The translations under genes and the position numbers were made by a program. A stretch of 8,921 nucleotides of DNA from Candidatus Gastranaerophilales bacterium (GTDB lineage Bacteria; Cyanobacteriota; Vampirovibrionia; Gastranaerophilales; Gastranaerophilaceae): assembly GCA_021202305.1 (NCBI GenBank), contig JAJQDG010000164.1, positions 1 through 8,921 on the forward strand, written 5' to 3'. Below are positions 1 to 7,360 of the stretch, piece by piece. Every line of letters starts with the position of its first letter. Position 1 is the stretch's first letter. The notes below the pieces were generated by a model. It saw nothing but the letters and a program-made list of their open reading frames with translations, did not search any database and was not told where the DNA came from.

Positions 1-1
1 G

Positions 2-595
2 TTTTGCTATGATGATTTTTATCAAATCTTTTCAAAACGTCTTCCTGAAAAAATCAATAAATTAAAAGAACTGCTGCTCTTTTTGATTGTTTTTGCCGCA
101 TTTATTTTGAACGTTTCCGTACGCGATTTTAAATACGGTAATTTTCATTCAATTTTCCCTTTGAGCGAGATTGAATTTCTGCTTGAAAATAATGTTAAGG
201 GAAATGTTTTTGTTCCCTTTGAAACGGGCAGCTACACTGCATATAAGCTTTATCCTAATAATTTTATTTTGCTTGACGGCAGATATGAAGAAGTGTATGA
301 CCCTTCTTTAAACGATACTTATGTTAAAAATATTTCTCTCGGGAAGGATGATTGGCGCGATAAATTGGATTCAATACATCATGATGCTGTAATTTTGTAT
401 AAAAATGCGCCTTTTTATAATCTTCTTTTGCAGCATGAGGATTATTTTCCTATTGTCGAATCTAAAAAATTTGTTCTGTTTTTAAGAAAGGATGTTTATA
501 AAAATTTAAAAAAACCCTTGAAAATTCCTACAGATAATCCCGATTTTTATAAAGAAACTCTCTGGAATACCGGATTGGATTGGACAAAAAAATGA
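2..595 (+). CDS. C-terminal part of a polytopic membrane protein, probably GT-C/PMT-like glycosyltransferase (5' truncated)
   Basis: The frame is open from the window edge to the TGA at 593-595, giving 197 visible residues; the true start lies upstream. The first visible part is a lysine-rich cytoplasmic-type stretch, then one hydrophobic segment (LLLFLIVFAAFILNVSV, about residues 24-40), probably the last membrane span. A soluble tail of about 150 residues follows. It carries the pattern G-N-V-F-x-P-F-x-x-G-S-Y, then YKLYPNNFILLDGRYEEVY, then a W-x-x-x-L-D segment leading to a VILYK strand. I know this order (GNV..y..GgYl.y.LyP...v.iDGR.e.Y) from the C-terminal domains of large membrane proteins annotated as PMT/ArnT-like or uncharacterised GT-C glycosyltransferases, which move lipid-linked sugars onto envelope acceptors. 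The catalytic loop would be upstream and is not visible, so the function is inferred from the tail only. The stop overlaps the next gene by ATGA. Confidence 0.7.
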   Translation, partial: FCYDDFYQIFSKRLPEKINKLKELLLFLIVFAAFILNVSVRDFKYGNFHSIFPLSEIEFLLENNVKGNVFVPFETGSYTAYKLYPNNFILLDGRYEEVYDPSLNDTYVKNISLGKDDWRDKLDSIHHDAVILYKNAPFYNLLLQHEDYFPIVESKKFVLFLRKDVYKNLKKPLKIPTDNPDFYKETLWNTGLDWTKK

Positions 596-1110
596 TAAAA
601 GTTGTTGGTTTGTTTTTATTTTGCATAATTCTGTCTTTATTTTCGGCAACTTGTGCCGAAAATTTATCGGGCGGCGTTACAAATTTTACTGATTATCTTG
701 AAAAAGTTAATCTGACTGAATCACAGCGTAAAAAAATTGAAGCTATAAGAAAAGAAGAAAGAAGTGTTTTAGAGCCTCTGGCATTGGATTTAGCTTCAAA
801 AGAAAGAGGTGTTGAACTTTTAAATAGCATGAAATGCAAAACTTTTGATTCAAACTGCAGAAAACTTTTAAAGGAAGATATCGAAAAAAGAGAATTCGAA
901 AGGCGCGAGGCGCTTTATAAAATTCAGCAAAAAAAAGCATATTATAAAATAAGGTACAGAAATGTTTTGACCCGCGCTCAAGACATTCAAATAGAAGAAA
1001 TGATAAATAATTCAAAGCATATTGAAAAAGTCCTTAAAGAGCGCGAACAGCGTCAGGAAAAACAAGAAAAAATTGATAAATTGAAGTTTTGGAACAAACT
1101 TAAAAAATAA
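592..1110 (+). CDS. Exported LTxxQ-motif protein, Spy/CpxP-like
   Basis: A 172-residue protein from the ATG at 592; this start gives the 4-bp ATGA overlap with the preceding stop and places a signal peptide exactly at the N-terminus (Lys3, hydrophobic core to about residue 19, likely cleavage after ATC or TCA near residues 21-22). A TTG at 580 in the same frame would add MDKK but has no advantage. The mature part is charged and almost wholly helical, with the two hallmark motifs of the Spy/CpxP family: LTESQ at 41-45 and LTRAQ at 126-130. Family members are periplasmic helical-hairpin proteins that chaperone unfolded proteins or inhibit envelope-stress sensor kinases. The C-terminus (about 140-172) is a Lys/Glu/Gln-rich probable coiled coil. 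Two cysteines (82 and 89) lie between the motifs. Coupling to the membrane glycosyltransferase-like gene suggests co-expression at the envelope; the partner is unknown. Confidence 0.72.
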   Translation: MIKVVGLFLFCIILSLFSATCAENLSGGVTNFTDYLEKVNLTESQRKKIEAIRKEERSVLEPLALDLASKERGVELLNSMKCKTFDSNCRKLLKEDIEKREFERREALYKIQQKKAYYKIRYRNVLTRAQDIQIEEMINNSKHIEKVLKEREQRQEKQEKIDKLKFWNKLKK

Positions 1111-1130
1111 TTTTAACCGTAAATCCGCTT

Positions 1131-1200
1131 TTGCCGCACCTTGCATGCGAATTTCAGTACACGCGCACGCTCACAGGCGCCAGCGCAAAATTGCCGTATG
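1131..1200. other. G+C-rich convergent intergenic spot
   Basis: Between the two convergent stop codons (1110 and 1221) about 70 bp have 40 G or C (57%), against about a third in the window. The core near 1161-1186 is rich in GCGC and contains the palindrome GGCGCC; GCATGC lies at 1143-1148. I see no long hairpin followed by a T-run, so it is not a recognisable intrinsic terminator. It could be a dispersed intergenic repeat or a remnant of foreign DNA; this single copy cannot decide. Confidence 0.4.
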
Positions 1201-1210
1201 GAAACATCAC

Positions 1211-1224
1211 ATAAAAATTTTTAT
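1211..1224. repeat. AT palindrome at the serS 3' end
   Basis: ATAAAAATTTTTAT is a perfect 14-bp palindrome that overlaps the serS stop codon. With A-rich and T-rich arms on both strands it might act as a weak bidirectional transcription end for the two converging operons, but it lacks a G+C stem, so this is only a possibility. Confidence 0.25.
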
Positions 1225-2486
1225 ATGATATCAAAGCCCGTATATTTTCTCAAAGCTTCAGGAACAATAACATGTCCTTCTTTTGTTTGGAAGTTTTCTA
1301 CAATTGCAGCCCATGTTCTTCCTACAGCTAAACCCGAACCGTTTAACGTATGTACAAATTCAGGCTTTCCCGTTGATTTTGAACGATATCTGATATTTGC
1401 TCTGCGTGCTTGAAAATCGCCGAAATTTGAGCAGCTTGAAATTTCTTTATAGCTGTTATATGAAGGCATCCAAACTTCAAGGTCATAGCATTTTCTTGCC
1501 GAAAAGCCAAGATCACCCGTGCATAAAATAACACGTCTGTAAGGAAGTCCTAAAAGTTCTAAAACTCTTTCGGCATTTCTTGTCAGTTTTTCATGCTCAT
1601 CTTCACTTGTTTCAGGAGTAGTTAATTTAACGAGTTCAACTTTATTAAACTGGTGCTGGCGTATAAGCCCCCTTGTATCCTTTCCCGCAGAGCCTGCTTC
1701 ACGTCTGAAACATGGAGTATATGCGGTCATATATTTGGGCAGGTCATCTTCGGATAAAATTTCGCCGTTATATATATTTGTAACGGGAACTTCTGCCGTC
1801 GGGATAAGGTACAAATCTTCATCAACGCACTTAAACATATCTTCTTTGAATTTAGGAAGCTGTCCTGTTCCTGTCATAGCGTTTGAATTAACGAGAACCG
1901 GAGGAAAAATTTCCTCATAACCGTGTTCTTGCGTATGAGTATCAAGAAAGAAATTTATAATTGCCCTTTCAAGCTTTGCACCTTTTCCCCGATAAAGCGT
2001 AAAACGCGTGTGTGCAAGTTTTACGCCGCGTTCAAAATCCAGAAGATTTAATTCCGAAGCCAAATCCCAGTGGGGTTTTAATTCAAAATCTTTTTTTGTC
2101 GGTTCAAGATATGTCTTTAAAACGGGATTTTGACTGTCGTCTTTTCCGGTCGGGACTTCAGGCGCCGGACAATTTGGAATTGTTAAAAGAAGTTCTTTTT
2201 GTTTTAAATCAAGTTCGTTTTGTTTTTCTTCAAGCATTTTAACCCTGTCGCCCAGAACTTTTACTTCCGCTTGAATATTATCTGTGTTTTCGCCTGCTTT
2301 TTTAAGCGCTCCTATTTGATTTGACATATTTTTTCTTTTTTGGCGCACTTCATCTGCTTCAAATTGGATTTTTCTTCTTTCTTTATCAATTTCAATAACT
2401 TCATCAACAGAAAGGGCATCATTACGCCTTTTTAAAAGTTCGTTAACTTTTTGCGGATTTTCGCGGATGATTTTAATATCAAGCAT
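1221..2486 (-). CDS. serS: Seryl-tRNA synthetase
   Basis: 421 residues, the usual length for bacterial SerRS, a cytoplasmic class II synthetase that activates serine with ATP and charges tRNA-Ser (and tRNA-Sec where present). Residues 1 to about 105 form the N-terminal domain with its long antiparallel coiled coil (heptad-like Lys/Glu/Leu pattern, about 28-100) that grips the long variable arm of tRNA-Ser. The catalytic core follows: TAE at 230-232, motif 2 with [15 protein letters not shown] from 260 to the HQF at 278-280, and motif 3 with [16 protein letters not shown] at 383-398, where Arg390 contacts ATP. The C-terminus ([14 protein letters not shown]) is typical. The ATG start is preceded by AAGGAAG at good spacing. 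Its first 8 bp overlap the end of the pseudouridine synthase gene, indicating one operon with translational coupling. No T-box lies directly in front. Nothing is missing; identification is firm. Confidence 0.98.
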   Translation of the reverse strand: MLDIKIIRENPQKVNELLKRRNDALSVDEVIEIDKERRKIQFEADEVRQKRKNMSNQIGALKKAGENTDNIQAEVKVLGDRVKMLEEKQNELDLKQKELLLTIPNCPAPEVPTGKDDSQNPVLKTYLEPTKKDFELKPHWDLASELNLLDFERGVKLAHTRFTLYRGKGAKLERAIINFFLDTHTQEHGYEEIFPPVLVNSNAMTGTGQLPKFKEDMFKCVDEDLYLIPTAEVPVTNIYNGEILSEDDLPKYMTAYTPCFRREAGSAGKDTRGLIRQHQFNKVELVKLTTPETSEDEHEKLTRNAERVLELLGLPYRRVILCTGDLGFSARKCYDLEVWMPSYNSYKEISSCSNFGDFQARRANIRYRSKSTGKPEFVHTLNGSGLAVGRTWAAIVENFQTKEGHVIVPEALRKYTGFDII

Positions 2487-3210
2487 CGTTTTCTTCCTTA
2501 ATTTTTTCTATGTAGCTTTTTAATTCCTTAATTTGTTTGGGTTTTAGTTGTTTAACTTCGCCACGTTTCAAGCCTATCACATCTATAGTGGCATGTCTAA
2601 TTCTTTTTAATGAAATTACTTTATGACCCAAATATTCAAACATTTTTCTTATCTGGCGGTTTAAACCCTGATAAAGAGTAATTTCAAGCAAAGTTGAACT
2701 TGAATTTGTCTCTAATATTTCGCTGTCGCAGTATGCAATTTTTCCCTTTTCAATTTCAATTCCTTTTGCTAAAATTTCAAGTTCCTTATAATTTATTTTT
2801 GCATTCACTGCCACTTTGTACACTTTTGAAACTTTTATTGAAGGGTGAGTTAAATCATAAATCAAATCGCCGTCATTCGTTAATATAATAAGCCCTGACG
2901 AATCTTTGTCCAAACGCCCGACAGGTTTTAAATCCTGCAATTCTTCCGGCAGGTAATCATAAATTGTTTTGCGGTTTTTTTCATCCTCTTTGGTTGTAAT
3001 GCAGCCTGTCGGCTTATAAAATCTGTAATAGGAATATTTTTTTATATAAACAAGCTTATCATCAACGGCAACTTTGTCTTTAGTTCTTATTTCATACCCT
3101 AAAAGCGTTACAATTTTACCGTTTACTTTAACTCTGCCCGAGATAATTAATTCATCCGCTTTTCTGCGGGAAACTATTCCTGTCTGTGCTATGTATTTAT
3201 TTATTCTCAT
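2479..3210 (-). CDS. RsuA/RluB/RluE/RluF-family pseudouridine synthase
   Basis: 243 residues, normal for the shorter RluB-like members. It isomerises a specific uridine to pseudouridine in ribosomal RNA, in the cytoplasm. Residues 1-47 are an S4 RNA-binding domain ([20 protein letters not shown], then GRVKVNG). The catalytic domain starts near [10 protein letters not shown] (61-70) and contains [10 protein letters not shown] (98-107), in which Asp101 is the expected catalytic aspartate. The conserved [14 protein letters not shown] segment (183-196) and a late LKRIRHATI strand follow. The family fits without doubt; whether the target is a 23S position (RluB) or 16S 516 (RsuA) cannot be told from sequence, although the length and Lys-rich tail favour an RluB-type enzyme. 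The ATG is preceded only by a weak A/G-rich ribosome site (AAAAAAAGATT). It is the first gene of a two-gene unit with serS, overlapping by 8 bp. Confidence 0.93.
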   Translation of the reverse strand: MRINKYIAQTGIVSRRKADELIISGRVKVNGKIVTLLGYEIRTKDKVAVDDKLVYIKKYSYYRFYKPTGCITTKEDEKNRKTIYDYLPEELQDLKPVGRLDKDSSGLIILTNDGDLIYDLTHPSIKVSKVYKVAVNAKINYKELEILAKGIEIEKGKIAYCDSEILETNSSSTLLEITLYQGLNRQIRKMFEYLGHKVISLKRIRHATIDVIGLKRGEVKQLKPKQIKELKSYIEKIKEENDA

Positions 3211-3260
3211 AATCTTTTTTTATCATAAAATAAAGAATTTATAAATGCCGTTAGGGTTTG

Positions 3261-3269
3261 TGCTAAAAT
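3261..3269 (+). promoter_or_regulatory. Extended -10 promoter for the aminotransferase gene
   Basis: TGCTAAAAT fits the extended -10 pattern TGnTAnAAT-like (TG at 3261-3262, hexamer TAAAAT at 3264-3269). Transcription would begin near 3276, leaving a short leader that contains the purine-rich ribosome site GGGGGAAAG just before the ATG at 3291. No good -35 box lies 17 bp upstream, which is normal for an extended -10 promoter. The divergent rRNA-modifying gene must start from the same 80-bp gap; TATGAT on the minus strand (about 3219-3224) is its best -10 candidate but is weak. Confidence 0.5.
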
Positions 3270-3290
3270 TAAGAAAAAAGGGGGAAAGTT

Positions 3291-4412
3291 ATGATACCGA
3301 TTATTGATTCAAAAAGACAGTATGCTCAAATAGCAGAAGAAGCCGAAAAAGAAGTGCTTGATGTAATGCGGAGCGGGCAATATATTTTAGGCAGGCATAA
3401 TAAAGCGTTTGAAGAAGAAATTTCAAACTTTTTAAATGTTAAATATGCCGTTTGTTTAAATTCGGGAACAGATGCTCTGCATTTAGCTTTAAGAGCGCTT
3501 AATATAGGGGAAGGCGATGAAGTTATTACCGTTGCTTTCACTTTTGTTGCAACTACGGAAGCTATAGGAATAGTCGGCGCTACACCTGTTTTTGTTGATA
3601 TTGATGAAAATACATTCAATATAGATGCAAATAAAATTGAAGAAAAAATCACACCCAGAACAAAAGCCATTTTGCCCGTACACCTTTACGGGCAGCCCTG
3701 CGAAATGGATAAAATAATGGAAATTGCAAGAAAACATAATTTATATGTTATCGAAGATTGCTGTCAGGCAATCGGTGCAAGCTACAAGGGGCAAAAAGTA
3801 GGTACATTTGGCGATATAGGATGTTACAGCTTTTATCCCACAAAAAATCTGGGTACCATGGGCGATGGCGGGCTTGCAATTACCAATAATGAAAATCTTA
3901 AAAACAGAATAATTGCCCTTAGAAATCATGGCGGCGCAATTCGTTACCACCATGATGAAATCGGTGTAAACTCAAGACTTGATGAAATTCAGGCGGCAAT
4001 TTTAAGAGTGAAACTTCCTTATGTTAACGAGTGGAATAAATTAAGACGCGAACATGCCGCATATTATAACGAACTTTTTAGAAATGCTGAAGATATTAAA
4101 ACACCTGTTGAACTTGATAACAGTTATTGTGTATACCACCAGTATACAATCAAGGTTCAAAATAGGGATGAGGTTCATAAAATGCTTCAAGAAAGGGGAA
4201 TAGGTGCCATGATTTATTATCCTATACCTCTGCACCTTCAAAAAGTGCATAGTTACCTTGGTTTCACTGAAGGATATCTGCCAAATACGGAAAAAAACAC
4301 AAAAATGGTAATGTCGCTTCCTATGTTTGCAGAAATTACAAAAGAAGAACAGCAAACCGTTGCAAAAACGGTAATAGATTGCGTAAAAGAAGCCAATCTT
4401 GCCATTGTTTAA
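3291..4412 (+). CDS. DegT/DnrJ/EryC1/StrS-family PLP-dependent sugar aminotransferase
   Basis: 373 residues, the usual size. Members are cytoplasmic fold-type I enzymes that transfer an amino group from glutamate to a nucleotide-linked keto-sugar, for surface polysaccharide, lipopolysaccharide or glycoprotein sugars. Seen here: N-terminal IDSKRQY and [18 protein letters not shown] (57-67), which binds the cofactor phosphate; [10 protein letters not shown] (154-163), whose Asp156 should hold the pyridine nitrogen; and [14 protein letters not shown] (181-194), with Lys185 as the expected Schiff-base lysine. NHGG and [12 protein letters not shown] (227-238), and YPIPLHLQ (310-317), are conserved in the family. 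Family members usually read EDAAQA or EDCAQA at 155-160. The exact sugar substrate cannot be read from sequence. The start has a strong GGGGGAAAG site 5-6 bp before the ATG. The gene stands alone between its own promoter and terminator, with no nucleotide-sugar genes beside it in this window. Confidence 0.93.
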   Translation: MIPIIDSKRQYAQIAEEAEKEVLDVMRSGQYILGRHNKAFEEEISNFLNVKYAVCLNSGTDALHLALRALNIGEGDEVITVAFTFVATTEAIGIVGATPVFVDIDENTFNIDANKIEEKITPRTKAILPVHLYGQPCEMDKIMEIARKHNLYVIEDCCQAIGASYKGQKVGTFGDIGCYSFYPTKNLGTMGDGGLAITNNENLKNRIIALRNHGGAIRYHHDEIGVNSRLDEIQAAILRVKLPYVNEWNKLRREHAAYYNELFRNAEDIKTPVELDNSYCVYHQYTIKVQNRDEVHKMLQERGIGAMIYYPIPLHLQKVHSYLGFTEGYLPNTEKNTKMVMSLPMFAEITKEEQQTVAKTVIDCVKEANLAIV

Positions 4413-4480
4413 AACCGATTATCGCAAAAAAACTGTAGAAAACCTAAAACCGGTCAATTTTGGCATTATTTGAAAAGCTG

Positions 4481-4517
4481 AATACCCTTGAAAGTTTAAC
4501 TTTCAAGGGTATTTTTT
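4481..4517 (+). terminator. Strong intrinsic terminator after the aminotransferase gene
   Basis: A perfect 15-bp inverted repeat (AATACCCTTGAAAGT at 4481-4495 and its complement at 4499-4513) encloses a 3-base loop and runs into six T (4512-4517). It sits 69 bp after the stop at 4412. On the minus strand the hairpin is not followed by an equal T-run, so it mainly stops plus-strand transcripts. The bases from 4413 to 4480 and from 4518 to 4562 hold nothing else that I recognise. Confidence 0.92.
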
Positions 4518-4562
4518 GCTCTGCAAAATATATATGCATTATGGCGCCTGAATTAATTTTAT

Positions 4563-4796
4563 TTAGCCTGATGCTGCCGATAATTCATATTTCCATGTTC
4601 CGTTTTTCACTTTAGATACGGCTTTATATTCCTGATAAGAAGTTATTACAGCCGGCATAACCAATAGCGTGATTATCCCTGTTATCCAGGCTGCAAACAA
4701 TGCTTCTGTCATTGCAAATGAGATAAAAAGGAAGATTTTATTGATTTTAATAACGGGTTACCCCCCATTTTAAAGCATTATTAAGTTTTTGTTCAT
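4563..4796 (-). pseudogene. Broken small membrane-protein gene with in-frame stops
   Basis: Read on the minus strand, AGGAGA (4806-4811) stands 9 bp before an ATG at 4794-4796, a good start. That frame gives MNKNLIML, then TAA, then TAA again four codons later at 4758-4760, and then stays open for 65 codons to a TAA at 4563-4565. The last part has a methionine at 4712, from which 49 residues can be read. It contains one clear membrane segment, ALFAAWITGIITLLVMPAVI, then a charged tail (SYQEYKAVSKVKNGTWKYE). The G-x-x-T-L-L-V-x-P pattern recalls the last helix of RND or MMPL transporters, which suggests the 3' remnant of such a gene; this is weak. A second frame (4747-4818) reads YEQKLNNALKWGVTR, which would fit a frameshifted piece; a run of six G (4761-4766 as C on plus) could be the slip site. 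Alternatively, the 49-residue part is an intact small protein whose start lacks a ribosome site. Confidence 0.45.
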
Positions 4797-4884
4797 AATT
4801 TTTATTCTCCTGAATGTCTTATAACAATAACTATATCTTTATTTTATTATAAATGTAATACTGTACGGGTTTCTATACACTCAC

Positions 4885-4898
4885 TTGAATTTATTCAA
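4885..4898. promoter_or_regulatory. Palindrome on the flavodoxin -35 box, possible operator
   Basis: TTGAAT-TT-ATTCAA is a perfect 6-2-6 inverted repeat whose left half is the -35 box. A dimeric regulator bound here would block RNA polymerase. In an AT-rich genome a 12-base palindrome may arise by chance, so the operator role is only a suggestion. Confidence 0.35.
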
Positions 4899-4913
4899 AA
4901 TAAAAGTTATAAT
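4885..4913 (+). promoter_or_regulatory. Near-consensus sigma-70 promoter for the flavodoxin gene
   Basis: TTGAAT (4885-4890), a 17-bp spacer and a perfect TATAAT (4908-4913) give the best promoter in the window. The expected start is near 4920, so the leader is about 30 bases long and holds the ribosome site AGGGGGA (4936-4942). The -35 hexamer is the left arm of a perfect palindrome described separately. Confidence 0.82.
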
Positions 4914-4949
4914 AGCTTAAATTTTTATGCTTGTTAGGGGGATTTTTTT

Positions 4950-5432
4950 ATGAATAAGAAAATTTTAATTGCTTACTATTCTAAAACCGGTAATACAAAA
5001 GCGGTTGCGCAAAAAATTCAAAACATAGTAAATGGCAGCTTATTTGAAATAAGCCCTGTTTTTGACTATCCTGACGATTATAATTCCATTGTAAATGTCG
5101 CCAAAAAAGAAAAAGAGGAAAATATATTCCCAAAACTGCAAAATAATACAGATGTACAAAATTACGACATTATATTTTTAGGAACCCCGGTTTGGTGGTA
5201 TACGGTGGCTTCTCCCGTTAAAACTTTTTTAGCTGAAAACAATTTCCAGGGAAAGGTAATTCTTCCTTTTTGTACGCATGGGGGCGGCGGCGCTTCTTCA
5301 GTGTATACAGATATAAAAAAATTATCAGGCGCAAAAGTTTTAGACGGTTATACCGTGTATGAAAATTCGGCAAAAACCGATGATATTAAAAAGTGGATTA
5401 CAAATTTAAATATTATAAAACTCTATTATTGA
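4950..5432 (+). CDS. Short-chain flavodoxin (Flavodoxin_4-like)
   Basis: 160 residues with a complete flavodoxin fold, a cytoplasmic FMN-binding electron carrier. The N-terminus KILIAYYSKTGNT (4-16) is the strand plus phosphate-binding loop for FMN. EISPVFDYPDDY (33-44) matches the segment typical of the Flavodoxin_4 group. TPVWWYTVASPVKTFL (79-94) supplies the aromatic 50s-type loop that stacks on the flavin, and PFCTHGGGG (106-114) is the second flavin loop. Members of this group are single-domain proteins found in many anaerobes; physiological partners are usually unknown and may be a reductase or a radical enzyme. The gene has its own strong promoter and ribosome site (AGGGGGA, 7 bp before the ATG). 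Its stop is only 15 bp from the stop of the converging exporter gene, with no clear terminator between. The C-terminal NLNIIKLYY is slightly unusual but the protein looks whole. Confidence 0.92.
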   Translation: MNKKILIAYYSKTGNTKAVAQKIQNIVNGSLFEISPVFDYPDDYNSIVNVAKKEKEENIFPKLQNNTDVQNYDIIFLGTPVWWYTVASPVKTFLAENNFQGKVILPFCTHGGGGASSVYTDIKKLSGAKVLDGYTVYENSAKTDDIKKWITNLNIIKLYY

Positions 5433-5447
5433 ATACCTGATTAAAAA

Positions 5448-7238
5448 TTATACTGACTGTGTCATGGCTGCCTGCTTTTTAAATTGCATTTCATACAGGG
5501 TTCTGTACTGCCCGTTTGGAATTGACATTAATTCTTCATGACAGCCGAGTTCAACCAGCCTGCCTTCATTTATAACGGCAATTGCATCTGCGTTTCTTAT
5601 GGTTGAAAGCCTGTGTGCTATGACAAAAACCGTCTTGTCTTTCATAAGGTTATCAATTGCCCTTTGTACTATTGCTTCGGCTTTATTATCAAGGGCGGAA
5701 GTAGCTTCATCCAAAATAATAATCGGTGCATCTTTCAAAAATGCCCTTGCAATTGCCACGCGCTGTTTTTGCCCGCCTGAAAGCAAAATGCCGCGCTCGC
5801 CTATTTGTGTATCAAGCCCGCTTTTTAAAGTGGAAATAAATTCATCCAGATATGCCATTTTAACTGCGTTTTGAACTTCATTATCGGAGGCATCTTTTCT
5901 TCCCAGAAGAATATTGTCGCGAATGGTGCCTGAAAAAAGGAAATTATCTTGAAAAACGATAGAAATATTTTGCCTCAGGCTTTTTAGAGTGTAATCTCTT
6001 ATATCAGTTCCGTCAATTTTTATTGAGCCTGACCTAATGTCATAAAACCTTGGTATCAGGCTTACAATTGTTGATTTTCCGCCGCCTGAATTTCCAACAA
6101 AAGCAATAGTTTCTCCCTTTTTAATTTTTAAATTTATATCTCTTAAAACGGGTATATTTTTTACGTATTCAAAATTAACATTTTGAAATTCAATTTCGCC
6201 TTTAATTTCTTCAAGCGTTTTTGCATTTTCCTTATCGCGTATTGAAGGAATTGTATCCAATACGCCGAATATTTTTTCTATAGCAAAGAAAGAAAATTGA
6301 ACAGCGTTTAAATTATTTCCGATATTTTTAACAGGAGTATAAAGAAGGATAAGCGCCGTTATAAAAGAAACAAAATTGCCGCTTGTAATATCGCCTTGAA
6401 TAATTAAGTGGCTGCCGTAACCTATTGCACCTGCAATACCTATGGAAACAATAACATGCATCAATGGTGACAGCCATTGAGTTTTTTGCACCATTTTAAT
6501 TTTCAGGGTGAAAATATTTTTTAAGATATTTTGGAACTTGGCTGTTTCATGTTTTTGAAGATTATATGATGTTATTGTCTTATTTCCGTTAAATACTTCA
6601 TTGTATTCGGTTATAATTGCAGCATCGGCAAATACCGTTTTTTCCATTATGCCTTTAATACGTTTTTGAATTTTTGCAACGGGTGCAAATGCACACCCTA
6701 AAACAGCCGTAGCTATTAAAGCGAGCTGCCAGGAGTTATAAAAAAGCACGCATACAAGTGAAATTGATGAAAAAATTCTCTGCACAAAAACGCTTAAATT
6801 ATTTAATAGCCCCGCACAAGCGTTATCTGCCTGATTATTAAATTGAAAAACAATATCACCGGATTTCTTTTTATCAAAAAACTGTGTAGGCAAAGTCAGA
6901 AGTTTTTGAAACAAATCATATTTTAAACCGTTTGTAATTCTTCCCCCAACCCATGTTGAAAGATAAGCGGAAAGATACTTTAAGACCCCTTGAAGCGAAG
7001 TAAAAGCAACAATGCCAAGCGGGATATACCAGGGCGAGCTAATCGATTTTTCAACCATGACTAAATCCATATACGGTTTCAATGCAAGGGCAATAACTGC
7101 ATCTAAGGAGCCTATGGGAATGCAAATAAGCATTGAACAAAGCGCCCTGAACCACAATGGCTTGACATAAGGCCACATGCGCGAATAATTTATAACAAAG
7201 CGCTGTTTTTTTATTATTTCTTTTAAATTATTTATCAT
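5448..7238 (-). CDS. MsbA-like ABC exporter (fused membrane and ATPase domains)
   Basis: 596 residues, the standard half-transporter length; it should work as a homodimer in the inner membrane. Residues 1 to about 320 form the six-helix exporter domain, with clear hydrophobic runs near 31-55, 72-92, 146-166, 168-188, 260-282 and 286-302. The ATPase follows: Walker A GNSGGGKST (382-390), Q-loop Gln430 in VFQDNFLFSG, signature LLSGGQKQRVAIARA (485-499), Walker B IIILDEATSALD (506-517) and H-loop His542 in IAHRLSTI. All catalytic residues, including Glu511, are present. The family moves lipid A-core, other lipids, peptides or drugs; the extended N-terminus and domain order resemble MsbA, so lipid export is the first guess, but substrate cannot be proved by sequence. 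The ATG chosen has no clear Shine-Dalgarno (TTTACCCGAT before it); no better in-frame start is near. Probably monocistronic. Confidence 0.95.
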   Translation of the reverse strand: MINNLKEIIKKQRFVINYSRMWPYVKPLWFRALCSMLICIPIGSLDAVIALALKPYMDLVMVEKSISSPWYIPLGIVAFTSLQGVLKYLSAYLSTWVGGRITNGLKYDLFQKLLTLPTQFFDKKKSGDIVFQFNNQADNACAGLLNNLSVFVQRIFSSISLVCVLFYNSWQLALIATAVLGCAFAPVAKIQKRIKGIMEKTVFADAAIITEYNEVFNGNKTITSYNLQKHETAKFQNILKNIFTLKIKMVQKTQWLSPLMHVIVSIGIAGAIGYGSHLIIQGDITSGNFVSFITALILLYTPVKNIGNNLNAVQFSFFAIEKIFGVLDTIPSIRDKENAKTLEEIKGEIEFQNVNFEYVKNIPVLRDINLKIKKGETIAFVGNSGGGKSTIVSLIPRFYDIRSGSIKIDGTDIRDYTLKSLRQNISIVFQDNFLFSGTIRDNILLGRKDASDNEVQNAVKMAYLDEFISTLKSGLDTQIGERGILLSGGQKQRVAIARAFLKDAPIIILDEATSALDNKAEAIVQRAIDNLMKDKTVFVIAHRLSTIRNADAIAVINEGRLVELGCHEELMSIPNGQYRTLYEMQFKKQAAMTQSV

Positions 7239-7292
7239 ATCGGGTAAATTAGTAAACTTTTGCCATTTGTATAAATTTTATATCAAACAGTT

Positions 7293-7308
7293 ATTGCTTT
7301 AAAGCAAT
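7293..7308. promoter_or_regulatory. Perfect 16-bp palindrome in the divergent region
   Basis: ATTGCTTTAAAGCAAT reads identically on both strands. It lies 55 bp upstream of the exporter start and about 130 bp upstream of the repeat-protein start. On the minus strand a TATAAA -10-like box (about 7276-7281) lies just downstream of it, so the palindrome would cover the -35 area of an exporter promoter. Chance palindromes of this length are rare, so a binding site for a dimeric regulator is plausible. Confidence 0.42.
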
Positions 7309-7360
7309 CTTAATTTTAATTTACATAACGAATATTAAAACATCCGCGATTTTAATTTTC

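Noticed and set aside
83..595. TTG at 83 as the real start of the first gene
   Set aside because: It falls inside a membrane segment, and the frame stays open to the window edge, so the gene begins upstream.
743..1015. A 90-residue open frame on the minus strand opposite the LTxxQ gene
   Set aside because: It lies wholly inside a well-supported gene, has no ribosome site and gives a Phe/Leu/Cys-rich product typical of reading Lys/Glu-rich AT-rich genes backwards.
3326..4355. Several minus-strand open frames opposite the aminotransferase gene
   Set aside because: They mirror the coding frame of a firmly identified gene and show no motifs or ribosome sites.
4747..4818. Programmed frameshifting or stop-codon readthrough in the broken membrane gene
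   Set aside because: Two closely spaced TAA codons and no slippery heptamer with a following hairpin make simple decay, or an independent short protein, more likely.
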